Of a DNA stretch of 64,000 bases, positions 30,399 to 41,787 are shown in pieces. The notes beneath the pieces were generated by a model. That model saw only the letters and a program-made list of their open reading frames with translations, was not told the origin of the DNA and searched no databases. The position numbers and the translations under genes were made by a program. The first letter of the stretch is position 1. Each line of letters opens with the position of its first letter. Source of the stretch: Aliivibrio sp. 1S175 (GTDB lineage: Bacteria > Pseudomonadota > Gammaproteobacteria > Enterobacterales > Vibrionaceae); contig NZ_MAJS01000009.1 in assembly GCF_001690985.1 (NCBI RefSeq), forward strand, positions 44,462 to 108,461. The letters run 5' to 3'.

Positions 30399-31355
30399 TT
30401 ATTTGTCTTCTTCGATTTCATCTCTAAATACAACTAAACGCTTTGGTGCAACACGACCGTCATTATCAATATGTCCAATACCAATAAATAAACGCTCTTC
30501 ACCCGAAGTCATTCGCACGATACCCTCTTGAGGAGCACCAAATACTTGAACCGGTTGTCCATGTAAAACATGATCTGCCAATTCTGGGATCATATTTACT
30601 TCAGGTAAATCTTGAACGGCAGAATCCATAGGCATTAGTAACGGATCAAGTAACTCACGAGGTGCAATTTCTTCACGATGCGCTTTTTCTAGTAGTGCTT
30701 CAAGGTGTTCAATCGTTACCATATTTTCATATGGGTAATTTGATACACCAGTACGACGTAAATACGTAACGTGAGCACCACAACCTAGCATTTCACCAAG
30801 ATCATCAGTAATTGTACGAATGTAAGTGCCTTTAGAGCAGTGCACTTCCATTTCAACCTCATGGCCTTCAAAACGAATTAATTCAATTGAATAAACCGTG
30901 ATTTTACGAGACTTACGAGGAACTTCAATGCCTTCTCGTGCGTATTCATACAAAGGGCGACCTTCGTGCTTTAACGCTGAAAACATTGATGGAATTTGAT
31001 CTGTTGTGCCACGAAATTTAGCAATACAACGCTCAAGCTGACCACGGTCAACCTTCACTTCACGAGTTTGAACCACTTCACCATCAGAATCTGACGTGTT
31101 AGTACGTTCACCAAGCTTCGCAACCACACGATAGCGTTTATCAGAATCTAATAAGAACTGAGAAAACTTCGTCGCTTCACCAAAACAAAGAGGCAACATA
31201 CCTGTAGCAAGAGGATCAAGCGCACCAGTATGGCCTGCTTTCTCTGCAAAGTAGATGCGTTTTACTTTTTGCAATGTATCGTTCGACGTAATTCCTGCCG
31301 GTTTATCAATTAAGATAACACCATCAATAGGACGACCCTTACGACGACGAGCCAT
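30399..31355 (-). CDS. truB: tRNA pseudouridine-55 synthase TruB
   Basis: TruB makes pseudouridine-55 in the T loop of elongator tRNAs. The catalytic aspartate is D47 in GALDPLATG, and the [10 protein letters not shown] and [10 protein letters not shown] motifs of the family are present. It has 318 residues with a C-terminal PUA-like tail. Its ATG overlaps the rbfA stop by one base (TAATG), so translation is coupled. Confidence 0.97.
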   Translation of the reverse strand: MARRRKGRPIDGVILIDKPAGITSNDTLQKVKRIYFAEKAGHTGALDPLATGMLPLCFGEATKFSQFLLDSDKRYRVVAKLGERTNTSDSDGEVVQTREVKVDRGQLERCIAKFRGTTDQIPSMFSALKHEGRPLYEYAREGIEVPRKSRKITVYSIELIRFEGHEVEMEVHCSKGTYIRTITDDLGEMLGCGAHVTYLRRTGVSNYPYENMVTIEHLEALLEKAHREEIAPRELLDPLLMPMDSAVQDLPEVNMIPELADHVLHGQPVQVFGAPQEGIVRMTSGEERLFIGIGHIDNDGRVAPKRLVVFRDEIEEDK

Positions 31356-31762
31356 TACTCTTCCCCTTCGTCAGATTCAGTACGGCCAGATTCTGCCATT
31401 TTACGTTTATCGGTATTCATCACGTCTGTTACTAGGTTAGACATACGCATACCTTCAACTAATGTGTTGTCGTAAGTAAAACGTACTTCTGGAGTCAAAC
31501 GGTGACGGATACGCTTACCAAGAAGCATACGAACAGGAACTTCATGTTCTTTCAATGCCGCTAGACATGTTTCAGGCGTTTGCTCACCGATACAGAAGAA
31601 AGTAACGAATACCTTTGCGTAGGCAAGGTCACGCGATACTTCAACATCTGAAATAGTAACCATACCAATACGTGAATCACGAACTTCACGCTGTAGGATT
31701 ACTGCTAATTCTTTTTGCAGTTGTTGCGACACACGTTGTGCGCGGCTAAATTCTTTTGACAT
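31355..31762 (-). CDS. rbfA: 30S ribosome-binding factor RbfA
   Basis: RbfA is a KH-type factor needed for late 30S maturation and 16S 5'-end processing. The 135-residue protein begins [20 protein letters not shown] and has the family strand [17 protein letters not shown]; its C-terminus is acidic ([12 protein letters not shown]). I start at ATG 31762 rather than a GTG four codons upstream. It lies between infB and truB, overlapping truB by one base. Confidence 0.96.
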   Translation of the reverse strand: MSKEFSRAQRVSQQLQKELAVILQREVRDSRIGMVTISDVEVSRDLAYAKVFVTFFCIGEQTPETCLAALKEHEVPVRMLLGKRIRHRLTPEVRFTYDNTLVEGMRMSNLVTDVMNTDKRKMAESGRTESDEGEE

Positions 31763-31782
31763 ATCATTTCTCACTTAGAAAG

Positions 31783-31813
31783 ATGGGGGGCGTGGTAATA
31801 ACCAGCCCCCCAT
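31783..31813 (-). other. GC-rich hairpin between infB and rbfA
   Basis: ATGGGGGGC pairs perfectly with GCCCCCCAT, and an inner TGG/CCA extends the stem around TAATAA. There is no T-run on the minus strand, so it is more likely an RNA-processing or expression-tuning stem than a terminator. Confidence 0.6.
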
Positions 31814-31874
31814 GGTGTATTTAACAACCGATTACCCTATTACCGTATTGAATAATAGGAGTAATTATAGTCAA

Positions 31875-34553
31875 TTAATCAAGAGTACGTTGAATCTCAA
31901 TGATTTCGAATACTTCGATTTGGTCACCAACGCGAACATCATTGTAATTCTTAACGCCGATACCACATTCGTAGCCATTCTTAACTTCTGGCATATCATC
32001 TTTAAAGCGACGTAGTGACTCTAACTCACCTTCGTAAATAACTACGTTGTCACGTAGAACACGAATTGGGTTATTACGCTTGATAGTACCTTCAGTTACC
32101 ATACAACCAGCGATAGCGCCAAGTTTAGGTGACTTAAATACTTCACGTACTTGTGCAAGACCAATGATTTCTTGACGGAACTCAGGTGCAAGCATACCGC
32201 CCATCGCTTGTTTAACTTCGTCAATCAACTGGTAGATGATCGAGTAGTAACGAAGGTCTAGGTTTTCATTTTCGATGGTACGACGAGCAGTCGTATCAGC
32301 ACGAACGTTGAAGCCAAGAAGGATTGCATTAGACGCCGCTGCAAGTGTTGCATCAGTTTCAGTAATACCACCAACACCAGAACCGATGATGTTAACTTTA
32401 ACTTCATCAGTAGACAGTTTAAGGAGTGAATCAGCGATTGCTTCAACAGAACCTTGAACGTCAGCTTTAAGTACTACGTTACATTCAGCGACAACACCAG
32501 CTTCCATGTTTGCAAACATGTTTTCTAGTTTCGCTTTTTGTTGACGAGCTAGTTTAACATCACGGAATTTACCTTGACGGTAGTTAGCAACTTCACGAGC
32601 TTTACGCTCATCACGCACAACTGTCGCTTCGTCACCTGACGCAGGAACGCCAGAAAGACCTAGAATTTCTACAGGAATAGATGGACCCGCAGATTCGATG
32701 TCTTTACCGTTTTCATCGCGCATTGCACGAACACGGCCATACTCTTGACCACAAAGAACGATATCGCCTTTATTTAGAGTACCTGATTGAACAAGAACAG
32801 TAGCTACTGGGCCACGGCCTTTATCTAGACGAGATTCAACAACAACACCTGACGCCATACCTTCTTTAACCGCAGTTAATTCAAGTACTTCAGATTGAAG
32901 AAGGATAGCTTCTAGAAGACCTTCGATGTTCGTACCTTGCTTAGCAGAGATATGAACGAAGATGTTCTCGCCGCCCCACTCCTCAGGAATAACGTCATAT
33001 TGAGCAAGCTCATTTTTAACGTTATCTGGGTTAGCGCCTTCTTTATCGATTTTGTTTACTGCAACAATCAGAGGTACACCAGCCGCTTTTGCGTGTTGGA
33101 TAGCTTCGATTGTTTGTGGCATAACGCCATCATCTGCAGCAACAACAAGTACAACGATATCTGTCGCTTGAGCACCACGAGCACGCATAGCGGTAAACGC
33201 TGCGTGTCCAGGAGTATCAAGGAAAGTGATCATACCGTTGTCAGTTTCAACGTGGTATGCACCGATGTGTTGTGTAATACCACCAGCTTCCGCATCAGCA
33301 ACGTGTGCACGACGGATGTAATCCAGTGTAGAAGTTTTACCGTGGTCAACGTGACCCATGATAGTAACAACAGGTGCGCGAGCTTCAACATCAGCGCTGT
33401 TATCACGATCAGACAGTACTGCTTCTTCTAATTCGTTTTCTTTACGAAGAACCACTTTATGACCCATTTCTTCAGCAACTAGTGCTGCTGTTTCTTGGTC
33501 GATAACTTGGTTGATAGTCGCCATAGCGCCCATCTTCATCATAACTTTAATTACTTCAGTTGCTTTTACTGACATTTTGCTTGCCAGTTCAGAAACAACA
33601 ATTGTCTCACCAATCGCAACATCTTGTTTAGCAACAGTTGCTGACTTATCAAAGCCGTGCTGCATAGACGTTGGTTTGTTTACTTGAGGCTTCTTGTTGC
33701 GACCGCCACGTTGGTTACGACCACCGCGAGGTGCTGCTTCTGCAGGTTTTGCTTTCTTCTTACGACGACGAGGCTGTTGCTCATCTTTACGGTCAGCTGC
33801 ATCTTCTGCTTCACGAGCGTGAGATGAAGTTGTCACGTGGTAATCTGCAGTTTTTTCAGCTGCTGATTTTTTCTGCTCTTCTTCTTTCCAACGAGCTTCA
33901 TTTTCTTCAGCTAGTTTACGAGCATCTTCAACTAGTTTTGCAGCTTCTGCTTCTGCTTTACGAGTCGCTTCTTGTTCTTGACGAAGTTTTAGTTCATCAG
34001 CTTCTTTTTTTGCTTGATCGTTTTTAGTAGTCATTTGTTTTTTAGCCTTTTCAGTCTCAGTACGTTTCGCTTTTTGTTCTGCGTCACGCTTTACTTTGAC
34101 TTCTGCTTCAGCATCACGCTTAGCTTTTTCTTCCGCTTCACGTTGTGCTTTCTGTTCAATTTCGCGAATTGCAGCATCCTCTGCATCACGTTTGGCCTTG
34201 TCTTCAGCCTCTACTTTCATTTGCTCAGTTTTTTTCTCTTCTTCAAGTGTGCTTGCTTTTACATAAGTACGTTTTTTACGCACTTCTACTTGCACATCTT
34301 TACTTTTACCGCCTGAACCAGCAACACTTAACGTGCTGCGAGTTTTGCGTTGAAGAGTGAGACGGGTTGGTGACGCACCTTCATCAGCACTACCATGCTC
34401 TTTCTTTAGGTGAACTAGCAATGATTGCTTTTCACCTTCAGAAACAGAATCGCCATCTTTTTTATTAATACCAGCATCCGAAAATTGCTGAAGTAAGCGG
34501 TCAACTGGAGTTCCAATTTCATCACTAAGTGCTTTTACCGTAAGCTTTGTCAT
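31875..34553 (-). CDS. infB: translation initiation factor IF-2
   Basis: IF-2 is the GTPase that places initiator tRNA on the 30S P site. The N-terminal domain [20 protein letters not shown] is followed by a long Lys/Glu/Ala-rich coiled-coil-like stretch (about 80-250), then the G domain with [10 protein letters not shown] (about 400-409), DTPGH and NKID, then C1/C2 domains. It has 892 residues, start ATG 34553 with AAGGAG 9 nt upstream. It lies 23 nt after nusA in the rimP-nusA-infB operon, together with an initiator tRNA gene. Confidence 0.98.
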   Translation of the reverse strand: MTKLTVKALSDEIGTPVDRLLQQFSDAGINKKDGDSVSEGEKQSLLVHLKKEHGSADEGASPTRLTLQRKTRSTLSVAGSGGKSKDVQVEVRKKRTYVKASTLEEEKKTEQMKVEAEDKAKRDAEDAAIREIEQKAQREAEEKAKRDAEAEVKVKRDAEQKAKRTETEKAKKQMTTKNDQAKKEADELKLRQEQEATRKAEAEAAKLVEDARKLAEENEARWKEEEQKKSAAEKTADYHVTTSSHAREAEDAADRKDEQQPRRRKKKAKPAEAAPRGGRNQRGGRNKKPQVNKPTSMQHGFDKSATVAKQDVAIGETIVVSELASKMSVKATEVIKVMMKMGAMATINQVIDQETAALVAEEMGHKVVLRKENELEEAVLSDRDNSADVEARAPVVTIMGHVDHGKTSTLDYIRRAHVADAEAGGITQHIGAYHVETDNGMITFLDTPGHAAFTAMRARGAQATDIVVLVVAADDGVMPQTIEAIQHAKAAGVPLIVAVNKIDKEGANPDNVKNELAQYDVIPEEWGGENIFVHISAKQGTNIEGLLEAILLQSEVLELTAVKEGMASGVVVESRLDKGRGPVATVLVQSGTLNKGDIVLCGQEYGRVRAMRDENGKDIESAGPSIPVEILGLSGVPASGDEATVVRDERKAREVANYRQGKFRDVKLARQQKAKLENMFANMEAGVVAECNVVLKADVQGSVEAIADSLLKLSTDEVKVNIIGSGVGGITETDATLAAASNAILLGFNVRADTTARRTIENENLDLRYYSIIYQLIDEVKQAMGGMLAPEFRQEIIGLAQVREVFKSPKLGAIAGCMVTEGTIKRNNPIRVLRDNVVIYEGELESLRRFKDDMPEVKNGYECGIGVKNYNDVRVGDQIEVFEIIEIQRTLD

Positions 34554-34576
34554 ACCGCTTCTCCTTGCTGAAATAA

Positions 34577-36064
34577 TTATGCTTCGTCGCTGAACCAACA
34601 AATATTACGCGCTGCCATGATTAACTCACCAGCACGAGCTTCTGTTAGGTCTTCAATATCAGTCAACTCATCAACACCTTGATCCGCAAGGTCTTCAAGA
34701 GTAACAACACCTTTAGCTGCAAGTTTAAACGCTAGTTCGCGCTCTAAACCGTCAAGTGCAAGTAGGTCTTCTGCTGGCTCAATACCATCAAGAGATTCTT
34801 CTTGTGCTAGTGCTAATGTTGTTAATGCTTCTTTAGCGCGAGTACGCAGAAGATCAACTGTTTCTTCGTCCAAAGCTTCTACTTCTAGTAGTTCGTTTAC
34901 AGGAACGTAAGCGATTTCTTCAAGCGTAGTAAAGCCTTCTTCAACTAATAGTTGAGCAAAATCTTCATCGATTTCTAAATGCTTAACAAATGCATCAATA
35001 GAACCTTGAGCTTCTTCTTGGTGCTTCTTGTTAAGATCTGCAACTGTCATTACATTTAGTTCCCAACCAGTCAGTTGAGATGCTAAACGTACGTTTTGAC
35101 CACTACGGCCAATTGCTTGTGCTAGATTATCAGCTTCAACAGCAATATCCATAGTATTGTTGTCTTCATCTACAATAATAGAAGCGACTTCTGCTGGAGC
35201 CATAGAATTGATAACAAACTGTGCAGGATTATCATCCCAAAGCACGATATCAATGCGTTCGCCACCAAGATCATTTGATACAGCTTGAACACGAGCGCCA
35301 CGCATACCAACACACGCACCAACAGGGTCAATACGTTTATCGTTTGTTTTCACAGCGATTTTAGCACGAGAACCTGGATCGCGAGCAGCCGCTTTAATTT
35401 CAATCAGTTCTTCACCAATTTCAGGCACTTCAACGCGGAACAATTCAGTTAACATTACGCCTTTTGAGCGAGTCATGAATAACTGGAAACCGCGAGCTTC
35501 TGGTTTAACTGCATATAGCAGACCACGAACACGGTCACCTGGACGGAAATTTTCACGTGGAAGTTGATCTTCACGTAAAATAACCGCTTCAGCATTGCTA
35601 CCTAAATCAACGATAATTGCATCGCGGTTTACTTTTTTAACGATACCCGTGATTAGCTCACCTTCGTTATCAATAAACTGCTCAACGATCATCGCACGTT
35701 CAGCTTCACGTACTTTTTGTACGATAACTTGCTTCGCTGTTTGTGTCGTAATACGGTCAAACGTTACTGATTCGATATCATCTTCAATAAAACCACCGAT
35801 TTCGATTGTTTCATCTTCAAATTGTGCCGCTTCAATAGAAATTTCTAATGTAGGTTGCTCAACTTGAGCAACCGCAACCCAACGACGGAAAGTTTCAACT
35901 GCACCTGTTTTGCGATCAATCGCTACACGTACTTCAATTTCCAGCGTAGATTTTTTCTTTGTTGCCGTTGCTAGCGCGATTTCTAATGCTTCAAAAATTC
36001 GCTCACGAGGAACAGCTTTTTCATTTGATACTGCTTCTACAACAGCTAAGATTTCTTTGTTCAT
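34577..36064 (-). CDS. nusA: transcription termination/antitermination factor NusA
   Basis: NusA binds RNA polymerase and modulates pausing, termination and antitermination. The order is an N-terminal polymerase-binding domain ([21 protein letters not shown]), S1, KH1 (around [15 protein letters not shown]), KH2 ([18 protein letters not shown]) and two acidic C-terminal repeats (about 365-425 and 440-490), for 495 residues. It is the second gene of rimP-nusA-infB. NusA is known to repress this operon in E. coli; tandem terminator-like hairpins lie upstream of rimP here. Confidence 0.98.
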   Translation of the reverse strand: MNKEILAVVEAVSNEKAVPRERIFEALEIALATATKKKSTLEIEVRVAIDRKTGAVETFRRWVAVAQVEQPTLEISIEAAQFEDETIEIGGFIEDDIESVTFDRITTQTAKQVIVQKVREAERAMIVEQFIDNEGELITGIVKKVNRDAIIVDLGSNAEAVILREDQLPRENFRPGDRVRGLLYAVKPEARGFQLFMTRSKGVMLTELFRVEVPEIGEELIEIKAAARDPGSRAKIAVKTNDKRIDPVGACVGMRGARVQAVSNDLGGERIDIVLWDDNPAQFVINSMAPAEVASIIVDEDNNTMDIAVEADNLAQAIGRSGQNVRLASQLTGWELNVMTVADLNKKHQEEAQGSIDAFVKHLEIDEDFAQLLVEEGFTTLEEIAYVPVNELLEVEALDEETVDLLRTRAKEALTTLALAQEESLDGIEPAEDLLALDGLERELAFKLAAKGVVTLEDLADQGVDELTDIEDLTEARAGELIMAARNICWFSDEA

Positions 36065-36081
36065 TTTAGCCTCTATCAGCC

Positions 36082-36537
36082 TTAAAATTTAGGAACTAAG
36101 TTCGCCTTTGAAATGTTGCTTAACGCAAATTCTTCATTGTTACCATCAACTGTAACCGTAACAATCTCACCGTTAATGTCTAGGATATCTCCTTTCCATT
36201 TGCGACGGTTATTCATCGGCATCTTTAATACAAGGCTGACTTCATGACCAACAAATTGTTGATAATGTGCTGCTTTAAACAGTGGACGTTCAAGACCTGG
36301 AGACGAAACCTCTAGGTTATATGCTACTGTAATTGGATCTTCTACATCCATTACTGCACTGATTTGACGACTGGCTTCCGCACAGTCCTCCACAAAGATG
36401 CCATTTTCATGATCGATAAATACACGTAACGTTGAATGTTCACCCGCACGAATAAACTCTAAACCGACCAATTCATAACCTAAAGCACCAACAGGAGCCT
36501 CAAGCATTTCTGTTAGTTGTCTTTCTAATCCTGTCAT
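36082..36537 (-). CDS. rimP: ribosome maturation factor RimP
   Basis: RimP assists 30S subunit assembly. The 151-residue protein shows [25 protein letters not shown] at the start, the [21 protein letters not shown] segment and [13 protein letters not shown], all typical. I use ATG 36537 with AGGGGA upstream; an in-frame codon 14 residues earlier would translate through a terminator-like hairpin. It is the first protein gene after the tRNA genes. Confidence 0.97.
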   Translation of the reverse strand: MTGLERQLTEMLEAPVGALGYELVGLEFIRAGEHSTLRVFIDHENGIFVEDCAEASRQISAVMDVEDPITVAYNLEVSSPGLERPLFKAAHYQQFVGHEVSLVLKMPMNNRRKWKGDILDINGEIVTVTVDGNNEEFALSNISKANLVPKF

Positions 36538-36555
36538 TGATATCCCCTGAAAACA

Positions 36556-36578
36556 AAAAAAGGGCACTAAAAGGCCCA
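36556..36578 (-). terminator. terminator-like hairpin just upstream of rimP
   Basis: GGGC-CTTTTAGT-GCCC is followed by T7 on the minus strand, about 19 nt before the rimP ATG. The stem is short, so it probably acts as an attenuator rather than a full stop. Confidence 0.6.
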
Positions 36579-36605
36579 ATTCTTAAAAAACAGTCTGTTT
36601 CAGAT

Positions 36606-36634
36606 AGCAAAAAACCCCGATAATTGCGGGGTTT
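36606..36634 (-). terminator. terminator-like hairpin between tRNA-fMet and rimP
   Basis: The stem AAACCCCG / CGGGGTTT has a 7-nt loop and is followed by TTTTTTG on the minus strand, about 70 nt after the tRNA. It should end most tRNA transcripts and leave a fraction to reach rimP-nusA-infB. Confidence 0.8.
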
Positions 36635-36670
36635 AGTACTGCTGGACCCTGAATGCCACTTGCGTGACTT

Positions 36671-36700
36671 ATCTAATAAGAGCAATTACTTTTATTAGAT
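36671..36700 (-). other. AT-rich hairpin 3' of tRNA-fMet
   Basis: A perfect 9-bp inverted repeat ATCTAATAA / TTATTAGAT around a 12-nt loop lies immediately 3' of the tRNA on the minus strand. It may mark a tRNA processing site. There is no GC-rich stem, so it is not a normal terminator. Confidence 0.5.
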
Positions 36701-36703
36701 AAT

Positions 36704-36780
<77 letters not shown>

Positions 36781-36849
36781 TCCGAAAAGAACAAAGAAAG
36801 TATAGTTTCTTTATCCTTTTATTACAAGAATCAGATTCTTGTCTGAATA

Positions 36850-36934
36850 TGGTGCCGAGAGAGGGACTTGAACCCTCATACCCTAAGGCACTAGCACCTC
36901 ATGCTAGCGTGTCTACCAATTTCACCATCTCGGC
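36850..36934 (-). tRNA. leuU: tRNA-Leu (GAG)
   Basis: This 85-nt class II tRNA begins GCCGAGATGGTG and has a long variable arm and an encoded CCA. The anticodon loop is CTAGC-ATGAGGT-GCTAG, giving anticodon GAG, which reads CUC and CUU leucine codons. It starts 9 nt after secG, matching the E. coli secG-leuU order. Confidence 0.97.
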
Positions 36935-36943
36935 TAAAGTCGT

Positions 36944-37276
36944 TTAAAGAGGTACGTCGCTGTTTTCAGTAGCAGGAACGTCACTCGTATTATCAGTTGT
37001 TTGCTCTGTCGCTTGTTGATCTAATTTAAGATCAAAACCTTCAGTTTTATGCGTAGACATATTGCCTAACGCTAGGCTGATAATAAAAAATACTGTTGCA
37101 CAAAGTGCGGTCATTCGAGTTAAAAAGTTTCCAGAGCCACCAGAGCCAAATACTGTATTTGATGCTCCAGCCCCAAATGAGGCTCCCATATCTGCGCCTT
37201 TACCGTGTTGTACCAATACTAGGCCAATTACACCGACTGCGGCAATCAGATAAATCACAAGTAGAATCGTATGCAT
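36944..37276 (-). CDS. secG: preprotein translocase subunit SecG
   Basis: SecG is the small auxiliary subunit of SecYEG. Two membrane segments (ILLVIYLIAAVGVIGLVLV and MTALCATVFFIISLALG) flank the conserved QHGKGADMGASFGAGAS loop, and the C-terminal tail is hydrophilic. ATG 37276 (MHTILLVIYL) aligns with the E. coli start; an ATG four codons upstream exists without a clear ribosome site. It has 110 residues. The tRNA genes follow closely, so secG-leuU-metY is probably one transcript. Confidence 0.95.
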   Translation of the reverse strand: MHTILLVIYLIAAVGVIGLVLVQHGKGADMGASFGAGASNTVFGSGGSGNFLTRMTALCATVFFIISLALGNMSTHKTEGFDLKLDQQATEQTTDNTSDVPATENSDVPL

Positions 37277-37427
37277 TCTGTCACCCATGTATCTAATTAA
37301 TGTACCGGTAGCCTATTGGCAACACCAGCGCCCTCTCAATTAAGAGGCCGAGGGATATTAACCAAACTAGGCTACTATGACAAGTTAAAATTAACAAAAA
37401 ACGTTCAATTTCATTTAATTGCTCAAA

Positions 37428-38765
37428 TTAACAGCTTTCTTTTACAGCATCTGCGATTTGAAGCGCATATTGCTGAACAAGCTCTGCATTCTCACCTTCA
37501 ACCATAACTCGAATTAATGGCTCAGTTCCTGATTTACGTAATAAAACTCGACCGTTATCACCTAATTTTGATTCAACATCAGCTTGAGCTGCCTTCACTG
37601 CATCAGAGTCAAGAGGATTGCTATCACCAATAAAGCGAATATTTTCTAATACTTGAGGGAACATGCTCATGCCATTACATAATTCTTGTAATGTCATTTT
37701 GCTACCCACAATAGAAGCTATCACTTGCAATGCAGCAACAATCGCATCACCTGTTGTTACTTTGTCTAGAAGGATGACATGACCTGAATTTTCAGCACCG
37801 ATCAACCAATTGTTTTCTAATAATTTTTCCATAACATAGCGGTCACCTACATTAGAACGAACAAATGGAATACCTAAGTTACGTAACGCAACTTCCATGC
37901 CCATATTAGTCATTAATGTACCAACAACACCGCCTTTTAACTCGCCACGACGCAATGCATCACGGGCGATAATATAAGCAATTTGGTCACCATCTACTTT
38001 ATTTCCAAGCTCATCGACCATAATAATACGGTCACCATCGCCATCAAAAGCGACACCAAAATCCGCTTTTTCTTCTAGTACTTTAGCTTGTAAAGCGCGA
38101 ACATCTGTCGCCCCTACTTCATGGTTAATATTGGTGCCATTTGGCTCACAACCGATAGTAACGATCTCTGCGCCAAGTTCTTTAAAAACATTAGGGGCTA
38201 TATGATACGTTGCTCCATGAGCACAATCGATCACCATTTTAACGCCAGTTAGGCTCAGTTCTTTAGGGAAGGTACTTTTGCAAAATTCAATATAGCGACC
38301 AGCGGCATCGTTTAAACGAGATGCTTTACCTAGCAGAGCTGATTCAACACACGTCATTGGTTTATCTAATTCAGCTTCAATTGCCATTTCAATATCATCA
38401 GGAAGCTTTGTGCCTTCTGAAGAGAAAAATTTAATACCATTATCATAATAAGGATTATGAGAGGCTGAAATAACGATTCCGGCTTCAGCACGGAAAGTTT
38501 GAGTTAAATAGGCAACGGCAGGTGTTGGCATTGGACCGGTGAATTTTGCTTGCAAACCAGCAGCAGCTAAACCAGCTTCTAGTGCAGACTCCAGCATATA
38601 ACCAGAAATACGCGTATCCTTACCTATAATAACTTTTTTTGTACCTTGTTTAGCCAATACTTGCCCAGCAGCCCAACCTAATTTCATAACAAAATCAGGG
38701 GTAATAGGCGCTTGACCTACCAAGCCTCGAACCCCATCGGTTCCAAAATATTTACGCTCAGCCAT
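37428..38765 (-). CDS. glmM: phosphoglucosamine mutase GlmM
   Basis: GlmM converts glucosamine-6-phosphate to glucosamine-1-phosphate for peptidoglycan and LPS precursors. The phosphorylated serine is S102 in [12 protein letters not shown], the Mg2+ site is DGDGDR, and the sugar/phosphate loop near the C-terminus is [12 protein letters not shown]. Its 445 residues are typical. It follows folP, as in E. coli folP-glmM. Confidence 0.98.
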   Translation of the reverse strand: MAERKYFGTDGVRGLVGQAPITPDFVMKLGWAAGQVLAKQGTKKVIIGKDTRISGYMLESALEAGLAAAGLQAKFTGPMPTPAVAYLTQTFRAEAGIVISASHNPYYDNGIKFFSSEGTKLPDDIEMAIEAELDKPMTCVESALLGKASRLNDAAGRYIEFCKSTFPKELSLTGVKMVIDCAHGATYHIAPNVFKELGAEIVTIGCEPNGTNINHEVGATDVRALQAKVLEEKADFGVAFDGDGDRIIMVDELGNKVDGDQIAYIIARDALRRGELKGGVVGTLMTNMGMEVALRNLGIPFVRSNVGDRYVMEKLLENNWLIGAENSGHVILLDKVTTGDAIVAALQVIASIVGSKMTLQELCNGMSMFPQVLENIRFIGDSNPLDSDAVKAAQADVESKLGDNGRVLLRKSGTEPLIRVMVEGENAELVQQYALQIADAVKESC

Positions 38766-38821
38766 GTTCTACTCCATGTTTTATTTTTAATAATTTATTT
38801 TTTAAATGAACACACTTTCTA

Positions 38822-39655
38822 CTAAAAAGTTTGATTCAATGTTGCTTGGCAAACTTTCACTATATCCATCGTTTGCTCAAAATCATGCACTCGGATAATT
38901 TGTGCACCTTTCATAACAGCAATAGTCGCACACGCTAAGCTACCAGAAGTAGCTAATTGAGGCTCTACATCAAGTAATTTAAAAATCATTGATTTACGAG
39001 ACATTCCAGCAAGTATCGGTAAGCCTAATTGATGAAAATGTTCTAGTTTTGCAAGTAACTGATAATTATGCGCTAAGGTTTTACCAAATCCAAACCCTGG
39101 ATCAAGAATTAACTTATCTTTTGAGATACCAACCGATTGGCATGCTGAGATTCTTTCTTCTAAAAAACCGGTTACGTCTGCAAACAGTTCATTATAAGTA
39201 GGATCCGATTGCATTGTGCGTGGCTGCCCTTGCATGTGCATTAAACAAATAGGTACATCAGCTTTAGCCGCAACTTCAAGCGCATTTGGCTCTTGTAGAG
39301 CGCGAACATCGTTAATTAAATCTGCGCCAACCTTTACGGCTTCATCCATTACTGTCGCTTTACTTGTATCAATAGAGATCCAGGTATCAAATCGTTGATG
39401 TATCGCTTCTATAATTGGAATAACACGGTCTAATTCTTGCTGAAGAGCAACTTCAGGGGCGCCAGGCCTTGTTGATTCACCACCAACATCAATAATACTA
39501 ACTCCGGCATTTACCATTTTTTCAACTTGCTTTAAGGCAACGTCTAAATTTGTAAATTTACCACCATCAGAAAAAGAATCTGGCGTAACATTAAGAATAG
39601 CCATCACATGAGATCGATCTAATATCAATGTCTTATTTTTACTTCTCAATTTCAT
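38822..39655 (-). CDS. folP: dihydropteroate synthase FolP
   Basis: FolP joins p-aminobenzoate to dihydropterin pyrophosphate in folate synthesis and is the sulfonamide target. Signatures are ILNVTPDSFSDGG and DVGGESTRPG near the N-terminus, then LILDPGFGFGKT and a C-terminal RVHDFEQTM. ATG 39655 (MKLRSKNKTL) has AAGGGA upstream and yields 277 residues. A terminator lies between ftsH and this gene, yet the order ftsH-folP-glmM follows E. coli. Confidence 0.97.
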   Translation of the reverse strand: MKLRSKNKTLILDRSHVMAILNVTPDSFSDGGKFTNLDVALKQVEKMVNAGVSIIDVGGESTRPGAPEVALQQELDRVIPIIEAIHQRFDTWISIDTSKATVMDEAVKVGADLINDVRALQEPNALEVAAKADVPICLMHMQGQPRTMQSDPTYNELFADVTGFLEERISACQSVGISKDKLILDPGFGFGKTLAHNYQLLAKLEHFHQLGLPILAGMSRKSMIFKLLDVEPQLATSGSLACATIAVMKGAQIIRVHDFEQTMDIVKVCQATLNQTF

Positions 39656-39673
39656 GACTAGTCCCTTAAAATA

Positions 39674-39708
39674 CAAAAACCCCGAGCAGAGCTCGGGGTT
39701 TATTTTTA
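39674..39708 (-). terminator. intrinsic terminator of ftsH
   Basis: The stem AACCCCGAGC / GCTCGGGGTT with a 3-nt loop is followed by T5 on the minus strand, between the ftsH stop and the folP start. Confidence 0.9.
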
Positions 39709-39719
39709 CTCAACTCATC

Positions 39720-41702
39720 TTATTTTTCTGATGAATCTGAATCTTTTTTCGTATCTTCAGCAACTTGAGGTTTTTCTTCCTCAGTACTTTCTTCTACTTT
39801 AGATTCTTCAGTTTTATTCTCAACGTCTGCTTCAGCTGATTTTTCGCTTTTCTCTTCAGGTTTGGTTTGATTATCATCTCCCCACCCTTGAGGTTCACGA
39901 ATTTCAGTTTTACGCTCCATCAAGTCATCAATTTGACCCGCATCAATGGTTTCAAACGTCATCAATGCATCTTTCATTGAATGCAACACATCCATATTAT
40001 CTTCAAGGATCTGTCTAGCTCGAGCGTAGTTGCGATCAATGATAGTACGGATTTCTGCGTCAATCAGTTTCAACGTTTCAGGTGATACGTGTTTCGATTG
40101 GTGAGAACCGCCGTGACCTGAGAATGGGTCACCTTGATCTTCTGCGTATAATAATGGCCCAAGCGCTTCAGAGAAGCCCCATTGAGTTACCATCTTACGT
40201 GCAATATCAGTGGCTCTTTCAATGTCGTTTGAAGCACCCGTAGATACTTTATCAACACCGTAAATTAGCTCTTCAGCCAATCGACCACCATACAAACTTG
40301 AAATCATAGATTCTAAGTGCTGACGATTCATGCTTACGCGATCTTGTTCTGGTAAATACATTGTTACACCTAGCGCACGGCCACGTGGAATAATCGATAC
40401 CTTATAAACAGGATCATGTTCAGGCACTAAACGACCAACAATGGCGTGACCAGCTTCATGGTAAGCCGTTGAGGTTTTAGTCTCTTCCGTCATTACCATT
40501 GATTTGCGCTCTGCACCCATCATTATTTTGTCTTTAGCAAGCTCAAACTCAACCATTGACACAACACGCTTATTAGTACGAGCAGCAAATAATGCAGCTT
40601 CGTTAACTAAGTTAGCAAGGTCTGCACCAGAGAAGCCTGGTGTACCACGTGCAATTAATGATGGTTCAACACCACCAGCCAATGGCACTTTACGCATGTG
40701 TACTTGAAGAATTTGCTCACGCCCACGGATGTCAGGTAAACCAACAACAACTTGGCGGTCAAAACGACCCGGACGTAATAATGCAGCATCAAGTACATCT
40801 GGACGGTTAGTTGCAGCAACAACGATGACGCCTTCGTTACCTTCAAAACCATCCATTTCAACCAGCATTTGGTTCAATGTTTGCTCACGTTCATCATTAC
40901 CACCACCAACACCTGCGCCACGTTGACGACCTACAGCATCGATTTCATCGATAAAGATGATACAAGGTGATGATTTTTTTGCTTGCTCAAACATATCTCG
41001 TACACGAGAAGCACCAACACCGACAAACATTTCAACGAAATCAGAACCTGAAATTGAGAAGAATGGTACCTTTGCTTCACCTGCAATTGCTTTTGCAATT
41101 AACGTTTTACCAGTACCAGGAGGACCAACTAATAAAACACCTGTTGGGATTTTACCACCTAATTTCTGGAAACGACTCGGCTCACGTAAGTAATCAACTA
41201 ATTCTTTAACGTCTTCTTTTGCTTCATCACAACCAGCAACATCGTCAAATGTTGTGTTGATCTGTTCTTCCGTCATCATCTTAGCTTTGCTCTTGCCAAA
41301 GGACATAGCCCCTTTGCCGCCGCCGCCTTGCATTTGACGCATAAAGAAGATCCAAACACCAATAAGAAGAATCATTGGGAACCACGAAATAAAGATAGAC
41401 TCAAGTAAGCTCTGTTCTTCAGGTGGTGTACCTTTAACGATTACATTTTGGTTAATAAGATCATCAAGCAATTTAGGATCTTGGAATACAGGCATGTACG
41501 TCACATAACGGCTACCGTCACGCTTTGTTACCTTTATTTCACGATTATTAAACGTTGCTTCTTGAACTTGACTATTACCAACTTCTTTAACAAAAGTAGT
41601 GTAGTCAATTGAACGACCAGAGCTATCACTCGGTCCAAAGCTTTGAAATACCGACATTAGAACAACTGCGATAACAAGCCATAATATTAGATTTTTTGCC
41701 AT
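39720..41702 (-). CDS. ftsH: ATP-dependent zinc metalloprotease FtsH
   Basis: FtsH is the membrane-anchored AAA+ protease that degrades misfolded membrane proteins, LpxC and others. Two N-terminal transmembrane helices (about 5-22 and 97-117) are followed by Walker A GPPGTGKT, the [13 protein letters not shown] segment with Walker B, the second region of homology and the zinc motif HEAGH near residue 415. The 660 residues end in a long Glu/Ser/Lys-rich tail unlike E. coli. ATG 41702 ([10 protein letters not shown]) aligns with E. coli. It lies downstream of rlmE. Confidence 0.97.
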   Translation of the reverse strand: MAKNLILWLVIAVVLMSVFQSFGPSDSSGRSIDYTTFVKEVGNSQVQEATFNNREIKVTKRDGSRYVTYMPVFQDPKLLDDLINQNVIVKGTPPEEQSLLESIFISWFPMILLIGVWIFFMRQMQGGGGKGAMSFGKSKAKMMTEEQINTTFDDVAGCDEAKEDVKELVDYLREPSRFQKLGGKIPTGVLLVGPPGTGKTLIAKAIAGEAKVPFFSISGSDFVEMFVGVGASRVRDMFEQAKKSSPCIIFIDEIDAVGRQRGAGVGGGNDEREQTLNQMLVEMDGFEGNEGVIVVAATNRPDVLDAALLRPGRFDRQVVVGLPDIRGREQILQVHMRKVPLAGGVEPSLIARGTPGFSGADLANLVNEAALFAARTNKRVVSMVEFELAKDKIMMGAERKSMVMTEETKTSTAYHEAGHAIVGRLVPEHDPVYKVSIIPRGRALGVTMYLPEQDRVSMNRQHLESMISSLYGGRLAEELIYGVDKVSTGASNDIERATDIARKMVTQWGFSEALGPLLYAEDQGDPFSGHGGSHQSKHVSPETLKLIDAEIRTIIDRNYARARQILEDNMDVLHSMKDALMTFETIDAGQIDDLMERKTEIREPQGWGDDNQTKPEEKSEKSAEADVENKTEESKVEESTEEEKPQVAEDTKKDSDSSEK

Positions 41703-41787
41703 GTCACTCAAGGTGTTAACCCCGCGTTAACTAAATAGATGAAAGATAGAGTACTACAGTTTATAACCTGTAGCTACTACGTACGAC

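Noticed and set aside
32937..33431. 164-codon plus-strand frame inside infB
   Set aside because: It is antisense to the conserved G domain of IF-2, with Cys/Ser/Asn-rich composition typical of reverse-strand shadows.
33671..34316. Leu/Phe-rich plus-strand frames resembling membrane proteins
   Set aside because: These are antisense translations of the Lys/Glu/Ala-rich N-terminal region of IF-2; the apparent hydrophobicity is a codon-complement artefact.
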